Shown here piece by piece: positions 6,070 to 6,926 of a stretch of 6,926 nt of DNA. The DNA is taken from contig JADGGM010000156.1 in assembly GCA_019689955.1 (NCBI GenBank), positions 1 to 6,926 of the forward strand, in the 5' to 3' direction. Each line of letters opens with the position of its first letter. Position 1 is the stretch's first letter. Both the position numbers and the translations under genes were made by a program. Source of the DNA: Gemmatimonadaceae bacterium (lineage in GTDB: Bacteria; Gemmatimonadota; Gemmatimonadetes; Gemmatimonadales; Gemmatimonadaceae). Below the pieces are notes generated by a model. The model searched no databases. It was given only the letters and a program-made list of their open reading frames with translations, and had not been told where the DNA came from.

Positions 6070-6926
6070 ATGCGTGTGTTCTTGACCGGAGCCGCGGGCC
6101 CGCTGGGCCGCGCGCTCACCGAAATCCTTCGCCAGCGCGGCGACGCCGTGGTTGGCCAGGTCCGGCGGAGAAATGGCGTGGGGATCCTGCGCAAGCTGGG
6201 CGCCGAGCCCGTCATGAGCGACCTCATGCGCGCGCGCCTCCTCGCCGACGCCATGAGCGGATGCGAGCTGGTCATCCACGTGGCGCAGTTCTTCGACTTC
6301 TGGGCACCGTCGCCGTCGACCTTTCACGCGGTGAACGTGTACGGCGCCGAGAACACCCTCGCCGCGGCGCTCGAAGCGCGCGTGCGGCGCGTGGTGTTCG
6401 TCTCATCGTCGCTCACCATCGGCGAGCAGCCGGGATATTGCGGCACCGAGCGCACGGTGCACCGCGGGTACACGCTCACCTCGTTCGAGCGCTCGAAGCT
6501 CACCGCGGAGCAGGCCGTGCTCCGCTACCGCTCGAAGGGGCTGGAGATCGTCGTCGTGAACCCGGGGCTGGTAGTCGCCCCCGGGGACACGGGGTGGCTC
6601 GGACGCCTCATCAGCGATTACGTCGCGGGGCGTCGCCGCTCCGCGCCCGAGGCGCCCATGGGGTGGATCTTCGCGCGCGATGCCGCACGCGGGATCGTGC
6701 TCGCCGCCGACAACGGGATCAATGGCTCGCGCTACATCCTGAGCGGCGAGACGCTCACCACGCGCGACTTCATGAGCCGCGTCACGCGGCTCGCCGGCCG
6801 ACGCGCCCCTCGCCCGCTCCCCAAGGGGCTGGCGGTCGGCACCGCCGCGCTCTCCTCGGCGCTGGCGACGTTCACCAGGACGCGCCCGCGCATCTCCCTC
6901 GAAGAAGCCCGCTTCACCACGACCGG
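6070..6926 (+). CDS. Extended short-chain dehydrogenase/reductase, HpnA/dihydroflavonol-reductase-like (3' end outside window)
   Basis: 285 residues are visible and the frame is still open at the window end; relatives are about 330 long. The dinucleotide-binding Rossmann motif is at the very start (TGAAGPLG, G7xxG10xxG13), which fixes ATG 6070. Further family marks are D51 in the GAEPVMSDL segment, VIHVAQFFDFWAPSP (68-82), NVYGAENTLAAALEARVRRVVFVSSS (89-114), NPGLVVAPGD (164-173) and RYILSGETLTTRDF (221-234). The run of motifs recalls hopanoid-associated epimerase HpnA and plant-type dihydroflavonol reductases, so an NAD(P)-dependent redox or epimerase role on a sugar or carbonyl substrate is expected. 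The YxxxK motif reads FERSK: the catalytic Tyr is Phe139, with Lys143 kept. Substrate unknown. It probably shares a transcript with the small gene before it. Confidence 0.88.
   Translation, partial: MRVFLTGAAGPLGRALTEILRQRGDAVVGQVRRRNGVGILRKLGAEPVMSDLMRARLLADAMSGCELVIHVAQFFDFWAPSPSTFHAVNVYGAENTLAAALEARVRRVVFVSSSLTIGEQPGYCGTERTVHRGYTLTSFERSKLTAEQAVLRYRSKGLEIVVVNPGLVVAPGDTGWLGRLISDYVAGRRRSAPEAPMGWIFARDAARGIVLAADNGINGSRYILSGETLTTRDFMSRVTRLAGRRAPRPLPKGLAVGTAALSSALATFTRTRPRISLEEARFTTT

Noticed and set aside
1..6926. Search for CRISPR arrays, tRNA/rRNA genes, insertion sequences and attachment sites
   Set aside because: No regularly spaced repeats, cloverleaf-like segments, transposase motifs or paired terminal repeats were seen. 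Repeats present are short and lie in coding low-complexity regions or as GC palindromes.

Overview
This window is very GC-rich chromosomal DNA. Its genes show strong G/C preference at codon third positions, Arg is used almost to the exclusion of Lys in one gene, and Sec-type signal peptides and a porin-like barrel point to a Gram-negative envelope. The gene set fits Gemmatimonadota or a similar soil bacterium: a DUF4384 protein with a Tyr/Pro-rich middle, a secreted M14 peptidase with a C-terminal amidotransferase-like domain, and a small Phe-ended outer-membrane barrel. That placement is an inference from gene style, not from a marker gene.

The left and centre are on the minus strand. In transcription order they hold a secreted M14 zinc carboxypeptidase (2700-5549), an intergenic stretch rich in inverted repeats (2355-2699), an outer-membrane beta-barrel protein (1701-2354), a spacer with a candidate promoter and two small hairpins (1473-1700), and a DUF4384 protein whose 3' end lies outside the window (before position 3). 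All three products carry signal peptides, so this is an envelope/periplasm cluster. The gaps of 345 and 228 bases suggest separate transcription rather than one tight operon.

The right end is on the plus strand, divergent from the peptidase across a 168-base gap. It holds a small uncharacterised protein (5718-6041), then after 28 bases an extended short-chain dehydrogenase/reductase of the HpnA/dihydroflavonol-reductase type (6070 to the window end). These two probably form an operon.

No mobile element, CRISPR array, tRNA or rRNA is visible, and I found no clear new multi-gene system. The points most worth checking are: the Tyr-to-Phe change in the YxxxK motif of the reductase and its pyrimidine-only leader with an overlapping mini-ORF; the complete lack of lysine in the 490 visible residues of the DUF4384 protein; and the absence of cysteine from the mature peptidase, which rules out amidotransferase chemistry in its C-terminal domain.
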